A stretch of 64,000 nucleotides of DNA from Campylobacter concisus (GTDB taxonomy: Bacteria; Campylobacterota; Campylobacteria; Campylobacterales; Campylobacteraceae): the NCBI RefSeq assembly GCF_003049085.1, contig NZ_PIQX01000007.1, positions 39,989 through 103,988 of the forward strand. Reading direction: 5' to 3'. Numbering within the stretch: position 1 is the first letter of the stretch; the number at the start of each line of letters is the position of its first letter. The notes below the pieces were generated by a model, which made no database searches, was not told where the DNA came from, and saw only the letters and a program-made list of their open reading frames with translations. The translations under genes were made by a program, and so were the position numbers. Shown piece by piece: positions 44,000-54,152 of the stretch.

Positions 44000-45874
44000 A
44001 TGTCAAAAGTTATAGGTATAGACTTAGGTACAACAAACTCTTGTGTGAGCGTTTTTGAGCGCGGCGAGAGCAAGGTTATCCCAAATAAAGAGGGCAAAAA
44101 CACAACTCCATCTGTTGTTGCTTTTACAGACAAAGGTGAAATTCTAGTAGGTGACGTCGCAAAACGTCAAGCAGTTACAAACCCTGAAAAAACGATATAT
44201 TCTATCAAACGCATCATGGGTTTGATGAGCAATGAAAAAAATGCTGAAGAGGCAAAGGCTCGCTTGCCATATCACGTCGTAGATAGAAACGGCGCTTGCG
44301 CGGTTGAGATCGCTGGTAAAGTCTATACTCCGCAAGAAATTTCAGCAAAAATTCTTATCAAGCTAAAAGAAGACGCTGAAGCATATCTTGGCGAAAAGGT
44401 AACAGACGCGGTCATCACTGTGCCTGCGTACTTTAACGATAGCCAAAGAAAGGCTACAAAAGAGGCTGGAACTATCGCAGGACTAAATGTGCTTCGTATC
44501 ATCAACGAGCCAACAGCTGCGGCGCTTGCTTATGGTCTTGATAAAAAAGAGGCTGAGAAAATTTTAGTTTATGACCTAGGTGGCGGTACATTCGACGTTA
44601 CAGTGCTTGAAACTGGCGATAACATCGTTGAAGTTTTGGCAACTGGCGGTAATGCATTCTTAGGTGGCGATGACTTTGATAACAAGATCATCGACTGGTT
44701 GGTAAGTGAGTTTAAAAACGAAACTGGTATCGATCTAAAAGGCGATATCATGGCACTTCAACGCTTGAAAGAAGCAGCTGAAAATGCTAAAAAAGAGCTA
44801 AGCTCAGCTCAAGAGACTGAGATAAATTTACCATTTATCACAGCTGATGCGACTGGTCCAAAACACCTTGTCAAAAAGCTAACTCGCGCTAAATTTGAAG
44901 GCATGATCGACTCACTTGTGGGCGAGACTATCACTAAGATAAATGAAGTCATCAAAGATGCAGGTCTAAGCAAGAGCGACATCAAAGAGGTCGTAATGGT
45001 CGGTGGTTCAACTCGTGTGCCACTTGTTCAAGAAGAGGTTAAAAAGGCATTTGGCAAAGAGCTAAATAAGAGCGTAAATCCAGATGAAGTCGTGGCTATC
45101 GGTGCTGCGATCCAAGGTGCGGTCATAAAAGGCGACGTTAAAGATGTACTACTTCTTGACGTTACTCCACTTAGTCTTGGTATCGAAACACTTGGCGGCG
45201 TAATGACCAAGATCATCGAAAAAGGCACAACCATACCAACTAAGAAAAGTCAAGTCTTCTCAACCGCTGAAGATAACCAAAGTGCCGTTACTATCATGGT
45301 TTTACAAGGCGAGCGTGAGTTTGCAAGGGATAATAAATCACTTGGAAATTTCAACCTCGAAGGCATCCCAGCAGCTCCAAGAGGTGTACCTCAAATCGAA
45401 GTTGAATTTGACATTGACGCAAACGGAATTTTAACCGTTTCAGCAAAAGATAAAGCGACTGGCAAAGCCCAAAACATCACTATCTCTGGATCAAGCGGCT
45501 TAAGCGAAGATGAGATAAGTAGCATGGTAAAAGACGCCGAGCTTCATAAAGAAGAGGACAAAAAGCGCAAAGACGCAGTTGAAGCTAGAAACCAAGCTGA
45601 CGCACTAGTTCATCAAACTGAAAAGAGCATGAGCGAGCTTGGCGAGAAAGTTCCAGCTGAAGATAGAAGTAACATCGAAGCTGCGTTAAATGATCTAAAA
45701 GAGGTCTTAAAAGATGAAAACTCTTCAAAAGAGCAAATCGATGCTAAAGTAGAAGCTCTAAGCAAAGCTAGCCACAAACTTGCAGAAGCTATGTATAAAA
45801 AAGATGAAAACGCTGGAGCAAACGGCGGAAATAATAAAAAAGACGACGACGTTATAGACGCTGAAGTCGAGTAG
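44000..45874 (+). CDS. dnaK: Chaperone protein DnaK (Hsp70)
   Basis: A 624-residue Hsp70. ATPase-domain signatures are [14 protein letters not shown] (start), [15 protein letters not shown] (about 193) and [15 protein letters not shown] (about 333). The substrate-binding domain has [20 protein letters not shown] and a helical lid, and the C-terminus is acidic with a [10 protein letters not shown] ending. It is the last gene of the HrcA/CIRCE operon, 31 bases after grpE; dnaJ is not adjacent. A strong terminator follows. Confidence 0.98.
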   Translation: MSKVIGIDLGTTNSCVSVFERGESKVIPNKEGKNTTPSVVAFTDKGEILVGDVAKRQAVTNPEKTIYSIKRIMGLMSNEKNAEEAKARLPYHVVDRNGACAVEIAGKVYTPQEISAKILIKLKEDAEAYLGEKVTDAVITVPAYFNDSQRKATKEAGTIAGLNVLRIINEPTAAALAYGLDKKEAEKILVYDLGGGTFDVTVLETGDNIVEVLATGGNAFLGGDDFDNKIIDWLVSEFKNETGIDLKGDIMALQRLKEAAENAKKELSSAQETEINLPFITADATGPKHLVKKLTRAKFEGMIDSLVGETITKINEVIKDAGLSKSDIKEVVMVGGSTRVPLVQEEVKKAFGKELNKSVNPDEVVAIGAAIQGAVIKGDVKDVLLLDVTPLSLGIETLGGVMTKIIEKGTTIPTKKSQVFSTAEDNQSAVTIMVLQGEREFARDNKSLGNFNLEGIPAAPRGVPQIEVEFDIDANGILTVSAKDKATGKAQNITISGSSGLSEDEISSMVKDAELHKEEDKKRKDAVEARNQADALVHQTEKSMSELGEKVPAEDRSNIEAALNDLKEVLKDENSSKEQIDAKVEALSKASHKLAEAMYKKDENAGANGGNNKKDDDVIDAEVE

Positions 45875-45881
45875 AACTCCT

Positions 45882-45912
45882 AGAGCAGGGCGCTTGCCTT
45901 GCTCTTTTATAA
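45882..45912 (+). terminator. Intrinsic terminator after dnaK
   Basis: AGAGCAGGGC-GCTT-GCCTTGCTCT forms a 10-bp stem (one G-T wobble) directly after the dnaK stop, followed by TTTATAAAA. Confidence 0.8.
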
Positions 45913-45999
45913 AATTATCTTCATAAATTCTTAAAATTGATTCAAAATAAGCAGTTTAAATAGTTAAAATTTATATAATGCCAAACAAAAAGGCTAAAA

Positions 46000-46431
46000 A
46001 TGTACTTATTTTTTTTGATTACTCATTTAATTTGTGCCATTGTATTTATAGGATACGTATTTTTCGATGTTTGCATATATCCATTTGCTAAAAAAACGGT
46101 TGATGCTAAAACCCTTGAAATAGTTAAAAAGGCCTACACAAAAGGCAGCGCAAAGGTTTTTGGCACGGCATTTTTATTGCTTTTAATAAGTGGCACTTAT
46201 ATGGCAAAAGACTATTTTGGAGGCGAGCTTGGCTGGTGGCAAAGCAACTTTCAAAAGCTACTGCTTATAAAAATTTTTGTCTTACTCATAATGTGCCTTG
46301 TAACTTTTATCTCTGTTTTTAATGTCGTTATTTTAAAAAAGCCTGATCCATTTGGTAAATTTTCACATTTAATAGCTCTAGTACTTTGCCTAATAATGGT
46401 CATTTTAGCAAAAGTAATGTGGTGGGCTTAA
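46000..46431 (+). CDS. Four-helix membrane protein, CopD-like
   Basis: A 143-residue integral membrane protein with about four helices: LFFLITHLICAIVFIGYVFF, FGTAFLLLLISGTYM, LLIKIFVLLIMCLVTFIS and a final LIALVLCLIMVILAKVMWWA. The His in the first helix (THL) and the SHL near the last are placed as in CopD/DUF2269-like proteins, but the match is by general pattern and the function is unknown. As I recall, C. jejuni has a similar gene after dnaK. It is monocistronic, separated from dnaK by the terminator. Confidence 0.6.
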   Translation: MYLFFLITHLICAIVFIGYVFFDVCIYPFAKKTVDAKTLEIVKKAYTKGSAKVFGTAFLLLLISGTYMAKDYFGGELGWWQSNFQKLLLIKIFVLLIMCLVTFISVFNVVILKKPDPFGKFSHLIALVLCLIMVILAKVMWWA

Positions 46432-46482
46432 AAATTTAGCTAACAAATCTAAGCAAATCGCCAGCTAGAAGTTAAAAGTGTT

Positions 46483-47292
46483 CTAATCGATACTCTTTAA
46501 CTTATCTTTATTTAGCCCTTCTTCTATGCGCTTTATCTCTTCACTTCCATCTCTTACGACGTTTTTGTCAAATTCCAAGTAGTCATTTATCTTTTTTGGA
46601 TATTCAACGTGACTTAGGATAAATTTAAAGACATTTAGCCTAGCTTCTTTTTTGTTATCGCTTGAGACAATGACCCATGGTGAAATGCTATTGTGAGAGG
46701 CAAGAAGCATCGAATATTTAGCGATAGAGTATTGATCCCAAAGTTCTTGTGCTTTTTGATCAACGGGTGAAATTTTAAACTGCTTTAACGGATCATTTTG
46801 CCTCTCTTTGAAGCGTTTTTTCTGCTCATCTTTTGTGATTGAAAGATAAATTTTAAAAAAAATTATGCCAGAGTTTATGATCATCTCTTCAAATTTTGGC
46901 ACTTCACGTAAAAATTCCTTATGCTCTTCTTGCGTGCAAAAGCCCATCACTGGCTCAACACCAGCTCTATTGTACCAGCTTCTATCAAAGATCACTATCT
47001 CTCCGGCACTTGGTAGATGAGTCACATATCTTTGAAAATACCACTGTGTTTTTTCGACATCACTTGGCTTAGCAAGCGCTACTATACGGCAACCTCTTGG
47101 ATTTAGATGCTCAGTTAGGCGTTTTATTGTTCCGCCTTTACCAGCTGCGTCGCGCCCTTCCATTAGCATGAGTACTCTAAGGCCTTTTTCTTTTACGTAA
47201 TTTTGAAATTTTAAAAGTTCAATTTGAAGTAGTCTAAGCTCTTCCTCATAGCCAAGTTTCTCGCTTTTTTGGTGTTTTTTGTCTTTTGACAT
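46483..47292 (-). CDS. ppk2: Polyphosphate kinase 2
   Basis: A 269-residue PPK2. The Walker A region is MEGRDAAGKGGTIKRLTEHL at about residue 44, followed by CRIVALAKPSDVEKTQWYFQ, the Walker B region VIFDRSWYNRAGVEPVMGFC, FKIYLSITKDEQKKRF, and the lid with LKQFKISPVDQKAQELW. PPK2 uses polyphosphate to phosphorylate nucleoside di- or monophosphates. Single-domain enzymes of this length are typical of class I. It is monocistronic and has roles in stress survival in related species. Confidence 0.93.
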   Translation of the reverse strand: MSKDKKHQKSEKLGYEEELRLLQIELLKFQNYVKEKGLRVLMLMEGRDAAGKGGTIKRLTEHLNPRGCRIVALAKPSDVEKTQWYFQRYVTHLPSAGEIVIFDRSWYNRAGVEPVMGFCTQEEHKEFLREVPKFEEMIINSGIIFFKIYLSITKDEQKKRFKERQNDPLKQFKISPVDQKAQELWDQYSIAKYSMLLASHNSISPWVIVSSDNKKEARLNVFKFILSHVEYPKKINDYLEFDKNVVRDGSEEIKRIEEGLNKDKLKSID

Positions 47293-47397
47293 CTTTGCTC
47301 CTTTAAAATTTCACATATTTTCACGATTTTACAATAAAATAGAATAAATTTAAGAATTTAGACTAAAATCATCTTTTTTAATTTAGCAAGGATTAGT

Positions 47398-49128
47398 ATG
47401 TTTTTAAAATTTCTTTTTTCGATTATTTTATTTGTAGGCTCACTTTTTGCCGAGGTTTTAGATGTTAGCAAAGCCTTTGTTTTAACTCCAAGCATTGATA
47501 GTCAAAATGTTGAAGTGAAGTTTAACTTTGGTGAAAATATCTATCTTTATAAGGAGAGTTTTGAGATTAAGCTAGCTGGCAAAAAGATAAATGAGCTATT
47601 AAATTTGCCAAGTAGTGAAAATACGGGAGAATACGAAATTTATCCAAAAGATTTTTCGATTTTTATCCCATTAAATTTAGTAAAAGAAAATCTTTCAAAT
47701 GGCAAAGCGATACTTGACATTAACTATCAAGGCTGTGCTAAAAACGGCATTTGCTACCGCCCGCAAAGCAGAATTTATGAGATAACTGACCAAGCTGGAA
47801 AATTTAGCATCGCCACTTTTAAAAAAGAGCAAAAAAGCGATACCGACAGCTTTGCTGAAGAATTTTCTAGCGAGCAAGATATCGCAAATGGGCTTGGAGA
47901 TAAAAATTTCTTTATCTCACTTCTTACTTTTTTTGGTTATGGTCTCTTGCTTTCACTTACACCTTGCGTCTTTCCGATGATACCGATACTTTCAAGCATA
48001 ATCGTCTCAAAAGGTGCTAATTTAAATGCAAAAAAAGGCTTTTTACTATCATTTATCTATGTTGTCGCGATGAGCCTAGCTTATGCACTAGCTGGAGTGG
48101 CAGCTAGCCTACTTGGCTTTGGTATCGCAGGAGCTTTGCAAAACATCTATGTACTTGGTACTTTTGCGGCCATTTTTGTCATTTTAAGCTTTAGCATGTT
48201 TGGATTTTATGATATAAAATTGCCAGCAAAATTTGAAAATTTGATAAGTAAAAAATCGCAAAATAGTTCAGGCTATGTTGGAATTTTTATTATGGGTTTT
48301 GCTTCAGCTCTCATCGTATCACCTTGCGTTGCAGCACCATTAGCTGGTGCGCTTCTTTATATTGCCCAAAGTGGAAATATCTTTTATGGTGGCATTATGC
48401 TTTTTGTCATGGGGCTTGGCATGGGCGTGCCACTGCTTATTATTGGGCTAAGCTCTGGAAAGCTCTTGCCAAAACCTGGTAGCTGGATGGATGAAGTGAA
48501 AAAATTCTTTGGTTTTTTAATGCTCATCATGGCGGTTTGGATCCTTGCGCGTGTGCTAGGAGAATTTTTTGAGCTATTAGGATATGGCATTATAGGCGTT
48601 TTTATGGCAGTTTATTTTGGGGCATTTGAAGTAGCAGAGCAAAGCTGGACTAAGTTTAAAAAAGCGTTTTTTATCCTAGTTTTTATATATTCAGTTATGC
48701 TAATAGTTGGTTCATTTTTGGGCTCAAAGGAGGCTTTTTCTCCGCTTTCTGGACTAAATTTGGCAAAAAGTGATAGTGCGTTAAAATTTAATTCCGTTAA
48801 AAATTTAGATGAACTAAATGAGGTAATAAAAAACTCAACCAAACCCGTTTTAGTAGATTTTTATGCTGATTGGTGTGTAAGCTGCAAAGAGATAGAAAAG
48901 ATCACTTTTAAAGATAGTGATGTTATAGATGCTTTGACAAATTTTGCACTTATTCGTATTGATGTAACAAATGGTGGATCACAAAATGATGAGATGCTAA
49001 GAAATTTTGGGCTTATTGATCCGCCTGCACTCTTGCTATTTAATGGTGGCGATGAACTAAAATTTCTTAGAACTATCGGTTTTATAGATGCTAAAAATTT
49101 TCTAGCAAAGCTTGAGAAGATTAAATAA
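47398..49128 (+). CDS. dsbD: Thiol:disulfide interchange protein DsbD
   Basis: A 576-residue DsbD. It has a signal peptide (about 1-17), the N-terminal DsbD-alpha domain with paired Cys in YQGCAKNGICYRPQ (about residues 116-126), an eight-helix membrane domain with redox Cys in LTPCVFPMIPILSS and VSPCVAAPLAGALL, and a C-terminal thioredoxin-like domain with CxxC in DWCVSCKEIEKI. It carries electrons from cytoplasmic thioredoxin to periplasmic substrates. All six redox cysteines are present. It overlaps the nth stop by 8 bases on the opposite strand. Confidence 0.94.
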   Translation: MFLKFLFSIILFVGSLFAEVLDVSKAFVLTPSIDSQNVEVKFNFGENIYLYKESFEIKLAGKKINELLNLPSSENTGEYEIYPKDFSIFIPLNLVKENLSNGKAILDINYQGCAKNGICYRPQSRIYEITDQAGKFSIATFKKEQKSDTDSFAEEFSSEQDIANGLGDKNFFISLLTFFGYGLLLSLTPCVFPMIPILSSIIVSKGANLNAKKGFLLSFIYVVAMSLAYALAGVAASLLGFGIAGALQNIYVLGTFAAIFVILSFSMFGFYDIKLPAKFENLISKKSQNSSGYVGIFIMGFASALIVSPCVAAPLAGALLYIAQSGNIFYGGIMLFVMGLGMGVPLLIIGLSSGKLLPKPGSWMDEVKKFFGFLMLIMAVWILARVLGEFFELLGYGIIGVFMAVYFGAFEVAEQSWTKFKKAFFILVFIYSVMLIVGSFLGSKEAFSPLSGLNLAKSDSALKFNSVKNLDELNEVIKNSTKPVLVDFYADWCVSCKEIEKITFKDSDVIDALTNFALIRIDVTNGGSQNDEMLRNFGLIDPPALLLFNGGDELKFLRTIGFIDAKNFLAKLEKIK

Positions 49129-49753
49129 TCTTGTCCTTGCTGTTACAAAGATCATTTAAGATACACTCATGGCAAAGCGGTTTTTTGGCTTTACAGGTGT
49201 AACGTCCAAAGAGCACCATGGCTTGATGAAGCTTACCAAGATCTGTTTTAAAGGCGTGGCTAAGATCAGCTTCAGTAGCTTCTGGTGTTTTTGCATGGCT
49301 AAGATCAAGTCTGTGCGCCACTCTAAAAACATGCGTATCAACAGCCATAACATTTGCATTTGTAGCTTCTAAAAGTACGACATGAGCGGTCTTTTGTCCA
49401 ACTCCAGCAAGCGCTTTTAGCTTCTCTTCATCAAGCGGAATTTCTCCATTATAGAGCTCAACCACGCTGTTTGCCATTTTGATTAAATTTACCGCTTTGT
49501 TATTAAAAAAGCTGCACGAGTTTATCATGAGTTTTAGACTGGCTAAATTTGCGCTAGCTAGCTCAAAAACATCTTTATATGCCTCAAATAGGGCAGGTGT
49601 GATCAAATTTACCCTTTTGTCTGTGCACTGAGCTGAGAGCATGACGCAGACAAGAAGTTCATATAAATTTCTAAATTTAAGCTCGCTTTTGGCATCTTTA
49701 AATTCGTCCAAAAGTCTTCTTTTTATCTCTAAAATATCTTTTTTTGTTCTCAT
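49121..49753 (-). CDS. nth: Endonuclease III (DNA glycosylase/AP lyase)
   Basis: A 210-residue Nth that removes oxidised pyrimidines. It has the helix-hairpin-helix with catalytic Lys (LAGVGQKTAHVVL), the catalytic Asp in VDTHVFRVAHRLDL, and the C-terminal [4Fe-4S] motif C-x6-C-x2-C-x5-C (CKAKKPLCHECILNDLC). LLVCVMLSAQCTDKRVN is at the N-terminus. It converges with dsbD, their ends overlapping by 8 bases. Confidence 0.96.
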   Translation of the reverse strand: MRTKKDILEIKRRLLDEFKDAKSELKFRNLYELLVCVMLSAQCTDKRVNLITPALFEAYKDVFELASANLASLKLMINSCSFFNNKAVNLIKMANSVVELYNGEIPLDEEKLKALAGVGQKTAHVVLLEATNANVMAVDTHVFRVAHRLDLSHAKTPEATEADLSHAFKTDLGKLHQAMVLFGRYTCKAKKPLCHECILNDLCNSKDKII

Positions 49754-49847
49754 TTGGCTATTTTACCTAAAATTGCAAGTTAAACGAAAAGTTACCGCAT
49801 TATTTGATATAATCTTGCCCATAAAATCAATTTTTTAAAGGATTTAT

Positions 49848-50666
49848 ATGAAAAAATTTTTGTTTCCAGCAGTTTTAAGTTTAGCTGCAGCTGTCACTCT
49901 AAACGCAGCAGTAGTTGCAACAGTTGATGGAGATGCTATAAACGATAGCGATATCTCAGCACTTTTATCAGCGGCTATGCCAGGTTTTGACGCTAGCAAG
50001 CTTCAACCAAATGAGAAAAAACGTATAATCGACGATCTAATCAATAGAAAACTTCTTTTAAAAGACGCAAAAGCGACAGGCATTGAAAAAGATGTTGATT
50101 ACATCAAGGCTGTAAAAGCTGCACAAGAAGGCATCGCAGTTGAGCTTTATATGAGAAAACTATTTGACGGTATAAAGGTAAGCGATAGCGATTTAAGAGA
50201 TTTTTACAACAAAAACAAAGCTAGCATGAACCAACCAGCTCAAGCAAGAGCAAGACATATCTTAGTTGAAGATGAAAAGACAGCAAATGACATCATCGCT
50301 CAACTTAAAAATTTAAAAGGCGAGGCTCTAACTAAGAAATTTGCAGAGCTAGCAAGCCAAAAATCAATCGACAAAGGCTCAGCAGCACACGGCGGCGAGC
50401 TTGGCTGGTTTGGTCAAAGCCAAATGGTAAAACCTTTTGCAGACGCAGCATTTTCAATGGCTAATGGCACAGTTTCAACTAAGCCAGTTAAAACTCAGTT
50501 TGGTTACCACGTTATCTTAAAAGAAGATGGCAAAGCTGCTGGCACTGTAAGCTTTGAACAAGCAAAACCAGAGATCGAGCAAGCTGTAAAAATGGAGAAA
50601 TTTCAAGCTGCTGTTAGACAAAAAAGTGAAGCTCTACGCCAAAAAGCAAAGATAGAATACAAATAA
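49848..50666 (+). CDS. Periplasmic peptidyl-prolyl isomerase, PEB4/CBF2-like
   Basis: A 272-residue SurA/PpiC-type protein with a signal peptide (about 1-20, [20 protein letters not shown]), an N-terminal helical chaperone domain with [16 protein letters not shown], and a parvulin domain at about 130-230 ([53 protein letters not shown]). In C. jejuni the homologue PEB4 folds outer-membrane proteins such as MOMP and affects adhesion. It is 15 bases upstream of fba, the same neighbour as in C. jejuni. Confidence 0.92.
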   Translation: MKKFLFPAVLSLAAAVTLNAAVVATVDGDAINDSDISALLSAAMPGFDASKLQPNEKKRIIDDLINRKLLLKDAKATGIEKDVDYIKAVKAAQEGIAVELYMRKLFDGIKVSDSDLRDFYNKNKASMNQPAQARARHILVEDEKTANDIIAQLKNLKGEALTKKFAELASQKSIDKGSAAHGGELGWFGQSQMVKPFADAAFSMANGTVSTKPVKTQFGYHVILKEDGKAAGTVSFEQAKPEIEQAVKMEKFQAAVRQKSEALRQKAKIEYK

Positions 50667-50681
50667 AATTTGGAGGATAAA

Positions 50682-51746
50682 ATGGGCGTTTTAGATATCG
50701 TAAAACCTAGTGTTTTAAGCGGAGATGATGTAACAAAACTTTATGCTTATGCCAAAGAGCAAGGTTTTGCAATACCTGCTGTAAATGTCGTAGGCAGCGA
50801 CTCAGTAAATGCTGTTTTAGAAGCGGCAAAGGTTGCTAACTCGCCTGTTATCGTTCAGTTTAGTAATGGCGGTGCAGGTTTTTACGCTGGTAAAGCCTGC
50901 GAAAATGCAGCCGTTCTTGGTGCGATCGCTGGCGCAAAGCATGTTCATCTGCTTGCTAAGGCTTACGGCGTGCCAGTCATTTTACACACTGACCACGCTG
51001 CTAGAAAGCTTTTGCCTTGGATAGATGAGCTAGTAAAAGCAAGCCATGAGTATAAAAAAACTCACGGAGTGCCACTTTTTAGCTCTCACATGCTTGATCT
51101 TAGCGAAGAGAATATCAACGAAAATTTAAGCACATGCGAGAAGTATCTAAAAGAGCTTAGCGAGCTTGGCATCAGCCTAGAGATCGAGCTTGGCGTCACT
51201 GGTGGCGAAGAAGATGGCGTAGATAACACAAGCGTTGATAACGCACTTCTTTACACCCAGCCAGAGGACGTCGCGCTTGCTTATGAAAGACTAAGCAAGA
51301 TAAGCGATAAATTTAGCATCGCGGCTAGTTTTGGCAACGTTCATGGTGTCTATAAACCAGGCAATGTCGTGCTAAGACCAGAAATTCTTAAAAACTCACA
51401 AGCCTATGTTGCTAAGAAATTTAACACAAAAAGCGACAAGCCAGTAAATTTTGTATTTCATGGTGGTAGTGGCAGCGAGCTAAAAGATATTAAAAATGCT
51501 GTTAGCTACGGCGTTATCAAGATGAACATTGACACCGATACTCAGTGGGCTTTCTGGGATGGCGTGCGCGAGTATGAGGCCAAAAATAGAGCATACTTGC
51601 AAGGTCAGATCGGCAACCCAGAGGGCGAAGATAAGCCAAATAAAAAATACTACGACCCAAGGAAATGGCTAAGAAGTGGCGAGGAGAGCATGGTTAAGCG
51701 TCTTCAGACTGCTTTTAGCGACTTAAACTGCCTAAATAGGAACTAA
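50682..51746 (+). CDS. fba: Class II fructose-bisphosphate aldolase
   Basis: A 354-residue zinc aldolase interconverting fructose 1,6-bisphosphate and triose phosphates, mainly for gluconeogenesis in Campylobacter. It has the AIPAVNVVGSDSVNAVLEAA start, VILHTDHAARKLLPWIDELV (zinc ligand and catalytic Asp), LEIELGVTGGEEDGVDNT, FGNVHGVYKPGNVVL, FVFHGGSGSELKDI and INMDTDTQWAF-like KMNIDTDTQWAFWDGV. ATG 50682 is preceded by TTGGAGGAT, so I prefer it over a TTG at 50670, which would add four residues. Confidence 0.96.
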   Translation: MGVLDIVKPSVLSGDDVTKLYAYAKEQGFAIPAVNVVGSDSVNAVLEAAKVANSPVIVQFSNGGAGFYAGKACENAAVLGAIAGAKHVHLLAKAYGVPVILHTDHAARKLLPWIDELVKASHEYKKTHGVPLFSSHMLDLSEENINENLSTCEKYLKELSELGISLEIELGVTGGEEDGVDNTSVDNALLYTQPEDVALAYERLSKISDKFSIAASFGNVHGVYKPGNVVLRPEILKNSQAYVAKKFNTKSDKPVNFVFHGGSGSELKDIKNAVSYGVIKMNIDTDTQWAFWDGVREYEAKNRAYLQGQIGNPEGEDKPNKKYYDPRKWLRSGEESMVKRLQTAFSDLNCLNRN

Positions 51747-51750
51747 TCCT

Positions 51751-53064
51751 ATGCAAAATCAAAATGATTTTAGTGAGCTAAGCGTGCCAAAAGAGCGCCA
51801 AGCTCACTCTTTCTTTGTCTTTTTTAAAGTTATCTTTATCCCTTTAGCTATCTACATCTTGGCGATACTAGCGTATCTTGGTGTTATAAATTTTCAGATG
51901 AAGCTTCACACCATCGTGATGATGGGCGTTATACTCTTTGTAGCTTTTATATTTTCACGCCACAGCGCCTTGGTAGCTTACTCAAATTTCTTAGCAAATG
52001 CTAAAGAGTACAAGATAAGGCTAAAAGAATTTATCATCGCTCATCTCTTTGAAATTTCAGGCGTCAAAAAGGCAAACGCTAAATTTGAAGATTTTTTCGA
52101 GAGCTATACAAGAAATTTTAGAAATGACAACCTAGCAAACATCGGCCAAGCAGTCTTTCCTATGCTTGGAATTTTGGGCACATTTATCAGTATCGCTATC
52201 TCCATGCCAAGCTTTAGCTCAAGCACTGCAAACGGACTTGAAAAAGAGATCGCTATACTACTAAACGGCGTGGCTACGGCGTTTTATGTATCGATTTACG
52301 GCATATTTTTAGCGCTTTGGTGGATGTTTTTTGAAAAGATCGGCATTAGTAAATTTGAGAGATTTTACAGCGAGCAAAAAGAGCTAAGCCGTGAGTTTTT
52401 CTGGCAGGAAAATGAGCTAAATGCAAATTTCATGAAAGCAAGTGTGGGCTACTTTAAAGATAGTCACGACGCCTTTAAAATGGTGCTTGATGATAAATTT
52501 GTAAAAGAGCTAAGCGAGCAGACAAATGAGAAATTTAATAGCCTAAAAGAGCTTTGTGAGGTTGAAAAAAATATCATCAATCAAAGCAAGGCAGAACTTA
52601 GTGCAAGTTTAAAAATGCTAAATGAATCTGGACTAAAACAAGATGAATTTGTAAAAATCCACTCTGATATATTAAAGGCAGTTGGCGCGTTTTCTAATGC
52701 CTTTAAAGATATGGAGGTTAAAATTTTAACCGAGCATGCAAAGCTTGGCGAAATTTTTAGTAGAAATTTAAATGCCACAAAAGAGAGCCAGCTTAAATTT
52801 GAGCAGACTATCAAGAGTTTTGATGCCATTTTAAAAGAATTTTCTCTCTCTTTGATGAAAGAGCAAAACGAGGCATTAAAGGCATTTAGAACCTCACTCG
52901 TGGAGAGTGCGACAATATTTAAGGCAGCGTATGAGCAAGAGGGCAGGAGCTTGGAGCGTGAAAAAGAGCGCGAGAGCCTTATCGCTGAGCTTAAGAAGAA
53001 CATAGACGAGATCGATAAAGAAGCAAATTCTGTAATAGAAAAAATCGAAAATCTAGTGCAATGA
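51751..53064 (+). CDS. MotA/TolQ/ExbB-type proton channel protein with long cytoplasmic coiled coil
   Basis: A 437-residue inner-membrane protein. Two helices at about 26-75 (VIFIPLAIYILAILAYLGVI, IVMMGVILFVAFIFS), then a TolQ/ExbB-like region around residues 125-195 (IGQAVFPMLGILGTFISIAI and GVATAFYVSIYGIFLALWWM), are followed by about 230 residues of predicted coiled coil (FVKELSEQTNEKFNSLKELC and onward). Its 3' end overlaps the OmpA/MotB-like gene by 4 bases. The pair resembles a proton-driven stator with unknown target. I recall the same pair after fba in C. jejuni (Cj0598/Cj0599). Confidence 0.78.
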   Translation: MQNQNDFSELSVPKERQAHSFFVFFKVIFIPLAIYILAILAYLGVINFQMKLHTIVMMGVILFVAFIFSRHSALVAYSNFLANAKEYKIRLKEFIIAHLFEISGVKKANAKFEDFFESYTRNFRNDNLANIGQAVFPMLGILGTFISIAISMPSFSSSTANGLEKEIAILLNGVATAFYVSIYGIFLALWWMFFEKIGISKFERFYSEQKELSREFFWQENELNANFMKASVGYFKDSHDAFKMVLDDKFVKELSEQTNEKFNSLKELCEVEKNIINQSKAELSASLKMLNESGLKQDEFVKIHSDILKAVGAFSNAFKDMEVKILTEHAKLGEIFSRNLNATKESQLKFEQTIKSFDAILKEFSLSLMKEQNEALKAFRTSLVESATIFKAAYEQEGRSLEREKERESLIAELKKNIDEIDKEANSVIEKIENLVQ

Positions 53065-54152
53065 AAATAGACAAAAATAACCAAGATCAATCGAGCTTTT
53101 GGGTTTCGTACGCGGACTTGATGGCTGGTCTGCTCTTTGTTTTTATGCTGCTAATCGGCGCTGTCGTCGTAAAATACGTCCTAACTCAAAACACTCTTGA
53201 AAATAAAGAGCAAGCCATCATCACAGCACTAGCAAATTTAAAAGACGCTCAGGGCAAGAATTTCACCCTCGAAGAGCTAAATGACGCCCTAAAAAGCGAG
53301 CTTTCAAAGATAAGCGACGAAAACATAAATTTAAAAAAATCAAATGAAATTTTTGTCATCCAAATAGATGCCCTAAAAGAAAAACTGGCCCAGCTTATAG
53401 AGCAAAACAAGGACGCAAATGCGAGCATAAAAGAGCTAAATGCCAGCATTTTTGATCTAAATCAAAAGATGATCGTGCTAAATGATGAAATTTCATCAAA
53501 AGATAGAGCGCTTAGCGACGCAAACGAAAGCAGTGAGAAAAATTTAGCCAAGATCGCATTTTTGCTCGAGCAAGTAAGCCAAAGAGAGGCTAGATATGAC
53601 GAGCTTTTAAGGGATCTAAACGTCACTCGTGACAGGGTAAAAAATTTAACCGGTATCAGAGTAAAAGTGATCTCAGCCCTAAAGGATAGGCTGGGATCTA
53701 GCATCGAGATCGATCCAAACTCAGGCGCGCTAAAGCTTAGCTCCTCAGTACTTTTTGATAAAGGTAGTGCAGTCTTAAAAGAAGAGGTCAAAGAGGAGTT
53801 AAAGGCCACGCTTAGTAAATATTTCGACGTACTTTTAAATGATAAGGATATCGCGTCAAATATTGATCAAATCATAATCGAAGGCTTTACAGATAGCGAT
53901 GGAAACTATATTTATAACTTAGAGCTTTCGCAAAAAAGAGCATACGCGGTGATGGAGTTTATAAACTCATTTGATGGCGATACTCGCCTTAGAAAGCTGC
54001 TTGTTGCAAGCGGACGAAGCTATAATGAGCTAGTTTTTAAAGACGGAGCCGAGGACAAGGATGCTTCAAGACGCATAGAGATCAAATTTTCACTCTCAAA
54101 TAAAGAGGCTATCAACGAGATAGAGAAATTTTTGGAGTTTAAGGGTGATTGA
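53061..54152 (+). CDS. MotB/OmpA-type stator partner with periplasmic coiled coil
   Basis: A 363-residue protein. It has one N-terminal membrane helix with the MotB-like Asp (FWVSYADLMAGLLFVFMLLI), a long periplasmic coiled coil (about 45-190) and a C-terminal OmpA peptidoglycan-binding domain (SSVLFDKGSAVLKEEVKEEL, IIIEGFTDSDGNYIYNLELS, QKRAYAVMEF, GRSYNELVFKDGAEDKDASR, RRIEIKF). The Asp in SYADLMAG is where MotB carries its proton-binding residue. It pairs with the channel protein directly upstream and overlaps the next gene by 8 bases. Confidence 0.82.
   Translation: MKIDKNNQDQSSFWVSYADLMAGLLFVFMLLIGAVVVKYVLTQNTLENKEQAIITALANLKDAQGKNFTLEELNDALKSELSKISDENINLKKSNEIFVIQIDALKEKLAQLIEQNKDANASIKELNASIFDLNQKMIVLNDEISSKDRALSDANESSEKNLAKIAFLLEQVSQREARYDELLRDLNVTRDRVKNLTGIRVKVISALKDRLGSSIEIDPNSGALKLSSSVLFDKGSAVLKEEVKEELKATLSKYFDVLLNDKDIASNIDQIIIEGFTDSDGNYIYNLELSQKRAYAVMEFINSFDGDTRLRKLLVASGRSYNELVFKDGAEDKDASRRIEIKFSLSNKEAINEIEKFLEFKGD

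Noticed and set aside
51751..54152. Zorya-type anti-phage defence system (ZorA/ZorB look-alike)
   Set aside because: Only the stator-like pair is present; no ZorC, ZorD or ZorE, and the neighbours fba, PLP enzyme and hisD are housekeeping. The same pair follows fba in C. jejuni as far as I recall, so a conserved cellular role is more likely.
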